NCBI GenBank assembly: GCA_021847855.1
Contig: JAJZOT010000048.1
Coordinates: 1-9,025 of the forward strand
Length of the DNA: 9,025 nt
Source of the DNA: Thermoplasmata archaeon
GTDB lineage: Archaea; Thermoplasmatota; Thermoplasmata; Thermoplasmatales; Thermoplasmataceae
Direction: 5' to 3'
Below the pieces are notes generated by a model, which had not been told where the DNA came from, did no database searches, and worked only from the letters and a program-made list of their open reading frames with translations. Position 1 is the stretch's first letter, and each line of letters opens with the position of its first letter. Both the position numbers and the translations under genes were made by a program. Below are positions 7,099-9,025 of the stretch, in pieces.

Positions 7099-7116
7099 CT
7101 ATAGCTTGAGCTATAG
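7099..7116. repeat. 18-bp near-perfect palindrome CTATAGCT-TG-AGCTATAG
   Basis: Two perfect 8-bp arms are separated by TG, about 145-160 bp upstream of the regulator start. The length and symmetry suit a dimeric protein binding site. It does not resemble the TACT-N8-GAGTA site. It could also be an end-fragment of a lost mobile element. Confidence 0.4.
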
Positions 7117-7228
7117 AAATTTAAGGATAAGAGGATAGAAATCGAAGTAATAAATGAGAAAGATGACAATTCCTGGTAACTTAACCATGAAACCACAGCA
7201 ATTTCCCGGAAACATGATTTGTTAGGTA

Positions 7229-7237
7229 AAATTAATA
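7229..7237 (+). promoter_or_regulatory. Candidate TATA box of the TrmB-family gene
   Basis: AAATTAATA is centred 27 nt before the GTG start. No Shine-Dalgarno site lies between, which fits a leaderless archaeal transcript starting at or next to the GTG. Confidence 0.45.
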
Positions 7238-7259
7238 GGTTGTTAGAAATCATCAGTAT

Positions 7260-8291
7260 GTGCAGGAAACTGATCTGTTTTCAGGATTGTCAAAGTTCGG
7301 ACTCTCTCCTTACGAAATTAAAATTTATGTGACTTTACTGATTCTGGGTCCACAGAATTCAACTTCCGCTGTTAAGAATGCCGGGGTCCCACAACCTAGG
7401 ATTTACGATCTTTTTAACTCACTTATAAGGAAGGGATTCATTGAAGTCAGCCCTGGTAAGAAGAAGGTTTATAGGGCTATCCCGGTTGAAATGTCTCTGC
7501 GAAAAAAAGTCGTCCTCTTAGATAGCTACATTAATGAACTTGAGGAATATGTGGAACAGACCCGGATAAACAAAAGCGCAAAATCCCCTTACCTGTGGTT
7601 AATAGAGAGCCAAAAAAAAATAGACGAAAAAATCTCATCAATGATTTCCGGGGCAAGAAATGAAATTATATTATCGCTTTCTGCTGCTAGGCTGAAATCA
7701 TTAACTGTACATATTAAATCTGCTTTGAGTAGAGGTGTTACGATTGCCCTTGTTCTTTTCTCCGATTCCACAGATGATGATATTAAGGCCCTTCCCAGAG
7801 AAATAATAATTAGGAAACGAAATGAGAGTGCTGCCGAAGTTGTGTTGGCGGATAGAAGAGAGGGAATGATAAATGTATCAAGTATGCAAAAAAGTTCTCA
7901 GTTTGCTCACTATTTTGAGGAAGATGAGCTTATTCACGTTTTGAATTACTATTTTTATCATATTTTATGGATTCCATCTACTCACGTATCTGATTTTACC
8001 GCGAGAAATTACAGGAATCTCTGCACAAGCTGGCTTGCCTGTGAAGCAATAGATTCATATTTTGCAAATGGTTATGAATTGAAAGGTAGTGTGGAGGGCT
8101 TTATGGGAGATAGGTTGACGACTATCGATGGCAGAATTGTCGGAACTGATAGAATATTAGGTATAAGACAGACTTTTTTCATCCATGATGGTCACAGAAC
8201 CTACTCAGTGGGTGGTAAAACAGGACACCTTGAAGATATGAGGTTTTTACACTTAAGGATATCAGTAGGGCCCTCAACAAAAATTCCATGA
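7260..8291 (+). CDS. TrmB-family transcriptional regulator
   Basis: This 343-residue protein has the layout of archaeal sugar-sensing TrmB regulators. An N-terminal winged helix-turn-helix lies at about 5-75: FGLSPYEIKIYVTLL, the recognition helix in VPQPRIYDLFNSLIRKGFIEV (43-63), and a wing ending at KKVYRAI. A linker coiled coil at about 85-103 is followed by a phospholipase-D-like fold segment (about 108-205). The C-terminal domain (about 245-343) has the TrmB_C pattern SWLACEAIDSYFANGYELKGSVEGFM...DGRIVG, which binds sugars in characterised members. The start is GTG: the frame has a TAG at 7236, no other usual start between, and the next ATG is residue 78, inside the HTH. The ATG at 7258 is out of frame. 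It is divergent from the importer operon and its likely local regulator, probably a repressor. The ligand is unknown. Confidence 0.88.
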   Translation: MQETDLFSGLSKFGLSPYEIKIYVTLLILGPQNSTSAVKNAGVPQPRIYDLFNSLIRKGFIEVSPGKKKVYRAIPVEMSLRKKVVLLDSYINELEEYVEQTRINKSAKSPYLWLIESQKKIDEKISSMISGARNEIILSLSAARLKSLTVHIKSALSRGVTIALVLFSDSTDDDIKALPREIIIRKRNESAAEVVLADRREGMINVSSMQKSSQFAHYFEEDELIHVLNYYFYHILWIPSTHVSDFTARNYRNLCTSWLACEAIDSYFANGYELKGSVEGFMGDRLTTIDGRIVGTDRILGIRQTFFIHDGHRTYSVGGKTGHLEDMRFLHLRISVGPSTKIP

Positions 8292-8765
8292 CGCTTTGTG
8301 TAATTCGTCCCATTTACAACTTTGACAGAGACGTTGTCACTTAAAAAATTGTTAGTTACAGTTCTGCGACAAAAGTCGCCCAATAATACAATATCATAAG
8401 GTTGTGAATCAATTCCTTTTCAGAAGTCTGGGATTTAAAATCTATCCTTTCTTTTGTGTAACCTGTAATTCTCTTGTCTGAAGAGAACCCAGATTCAGAC
8501 AGATTTCTTCTGAAGCATTCCGTCAGATAATCCATGGGGGTCCGCAATGAATGTTCTGATTATATTCATGTCGGTCTGGTAGAAGACAGGCGTAGTGATT
8601 GGATTTACCTGAATTTAACCCTGATCTCCCACGGGGACTAATAAGCCAATCCTATTTCATACTTCCCCACTGGAATTATAGAGTAGATCGCTGGCGTTAC
8701 CCAGAAACCCCCCTCGCCGAACAGTTATGGTGGTATGGTGTCCATTATGTAGAGCCCGCTTTTCT
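8292..8765. other. Region without a recognisable gene
   Basis: Short open frames occur on both strands (minus 8356-8547, plus 8599-8883), but none shows a known motif, a plausible start region or a family resemblance. Composition becomes more GC-rich to the right of about 8560, as in the transposon remnants near 1600-2100, so degraded mobile DNA is a reasonable guess. No clear terminator follows the regulator: ACAAC...GTTGT at about 8314-8335 has a long loop and no T-tract. Confidence 0.4.
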
Positions 8766-9025
8766 TTATGGTTTAGCTTCTCCAGTTGCTTGGCAGGTTG
8801 TGCTGTCTGCAATACATATACATGAGGCGATCCTGTGCGTATTCCCATATTCCGTTGAATACGTCGGATGCAAGGCTGTGTGAAAAGTAATTCCCCATCC
8901 TCTCAATACGGGAATGAGGATCTCCTTCGCCTCTTCGGGTGTTGTCAGTGCCAGTGCATTGTTTCCTGTCAGGGCAAGTATCCTCTCCCTTATCATCATC
9001 TCCGATTTAGGAGAGGGAAACCATC
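8766..9025 (-). CDS. Unrecognised open frame, 5' end beyond the window
   Basis: The frame is open from the right edge to TAA at 8766-8768, with an internal Met pair at 8994-8999. The first 60 or so residues look protein-like (RERILALTGNNALALTTPEE, then AKEILIPVLRGWGI), with normal amino acid balance and helix-like spacing. After about YGNTHRIAS the translation turns cysteine-rich and unlikely, suggesting a frameshift or a truncated gene end near 8830. I do not recognise the family. It may be the 3' end of a gene starting outside the window or another decayed transposase. A plus-strand open frame overlaps it and I trust that one even less. Confidence 0.3.
   Translation of the reverse strand, partial: WFPSPKSEMMIRERILALTGNNALALTTPEEAKEILIPVLRGWGITFHTALHPTYSTEYGNTHRIASCICIADSTTCQATGEAKP

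Larger units (their letters stand above)
6881..7259. other. Spacer between IS21 remnant and TrmB-family regulator
   Basis: I see no gene here on either strand. The long minus-strand open frame at 6996-7253 is a low-complexity Ser/Ile/Phe/Leu-rich translation of A-rich DNA and is not credible. The stretch holds a palindrome at 7099-7116 and, next to the regulator, its likely promoter. Short pieces of the missing IS21 N-terminal half may be present but cannot be recognised. Confidence 0.5.

Noticed and set aside
6996..7253. 85-residue minus-strand open frame in the spacer
   Set aside because: Low-complexity Ser/Ile/Phe/Leu translation of A-rich DNA, overlapping the regulator promoter, with no motif.
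8599..8883. 94-residue plus-strand open frame
   Set aside because: No recognisable motif, no ribosome binding site or promoter seen, and it overlaps a minus-strand frame that looks slightly more protein-like.

Overview
The window looks like a piece of an archaeal genome, most likely from an acidophilic Thermoplasmatales-type organism. The evidence is indirect: a TrmB-family regulator, TATA-like boxes placed about 24-27 nt before start codons that lack a ribosome binding site, strong GGAGG/AGGTGA sites inside the operon, a substrate-binding protein with no cysteine, many N-glycosylation sequons and a C-terminal membrane anchor, and TnpB remnants of archaeal type. The transporter genes are AT-rich, while the transposon-derived stretches (about 1550-2136 and 8560-9025) look clearly richer in GC by eye.

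Layout from left to right. 1-126 (+): the last 41 codons of a CBS-domain protein. 123 to about 290 (-): the C-terminal end of a decayed TnpB, whose stop lies inside a perfect hairpin at the end of the CBS gene. 305-1315 (-): a complete HSL-family (family IV) alpha/beta-hydrolase. 1316-2180: a transposon graveyard with a piece resembling a DDE transposase and the zinc-finger end of a second, different TnpB. 2181-6023 (-): a three-gene peptide/oligosaccharide ABC importer operon in transcription order binding protein, permease B, permease C, with no ATPase gene in the window. 6024-6130: its leader and promoter. 6271 to about 6880 (-): a truncated, frameshifted IS21-type element (istB pseudogene plus one terminus). 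6881-7259: spacer with an 18-bp palindrome. 7260-8291 (+): a TrmB-family regulator. 8292-9025: no recognisable gene, with an unrecognised open frame running off the right edge on the minus strand.

How it may work. The TrmB-like regulator is divergent from the importer operon, as expected for a local sugar-responsive regulator. Between the predicted TATA box and the start codon of the operon lies TACTATACGATAGAGTA (minus strand, 6084-6100). This fits, as I recall it, the TACT-N7-8-GAGTA site of the halophilic TrmB and overlaps the predicted transcription start, a repressor-like position. The importer is therefore more likely to take up an oligosaccharide or other TrmB-sensed compound than to be a plain dipeptide system, but that is inference. 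IS21 debris now lies between regulator and target. The permease operon ends in transposon remnants where ATPase genes would often be found.

I see no clear new defence or mobile system. The most interesting points are the regulator/operator pair, the ATPase-less operon bordered by transposon debris, and the intact esterase enclosed by two unrelated TnpB fragments.
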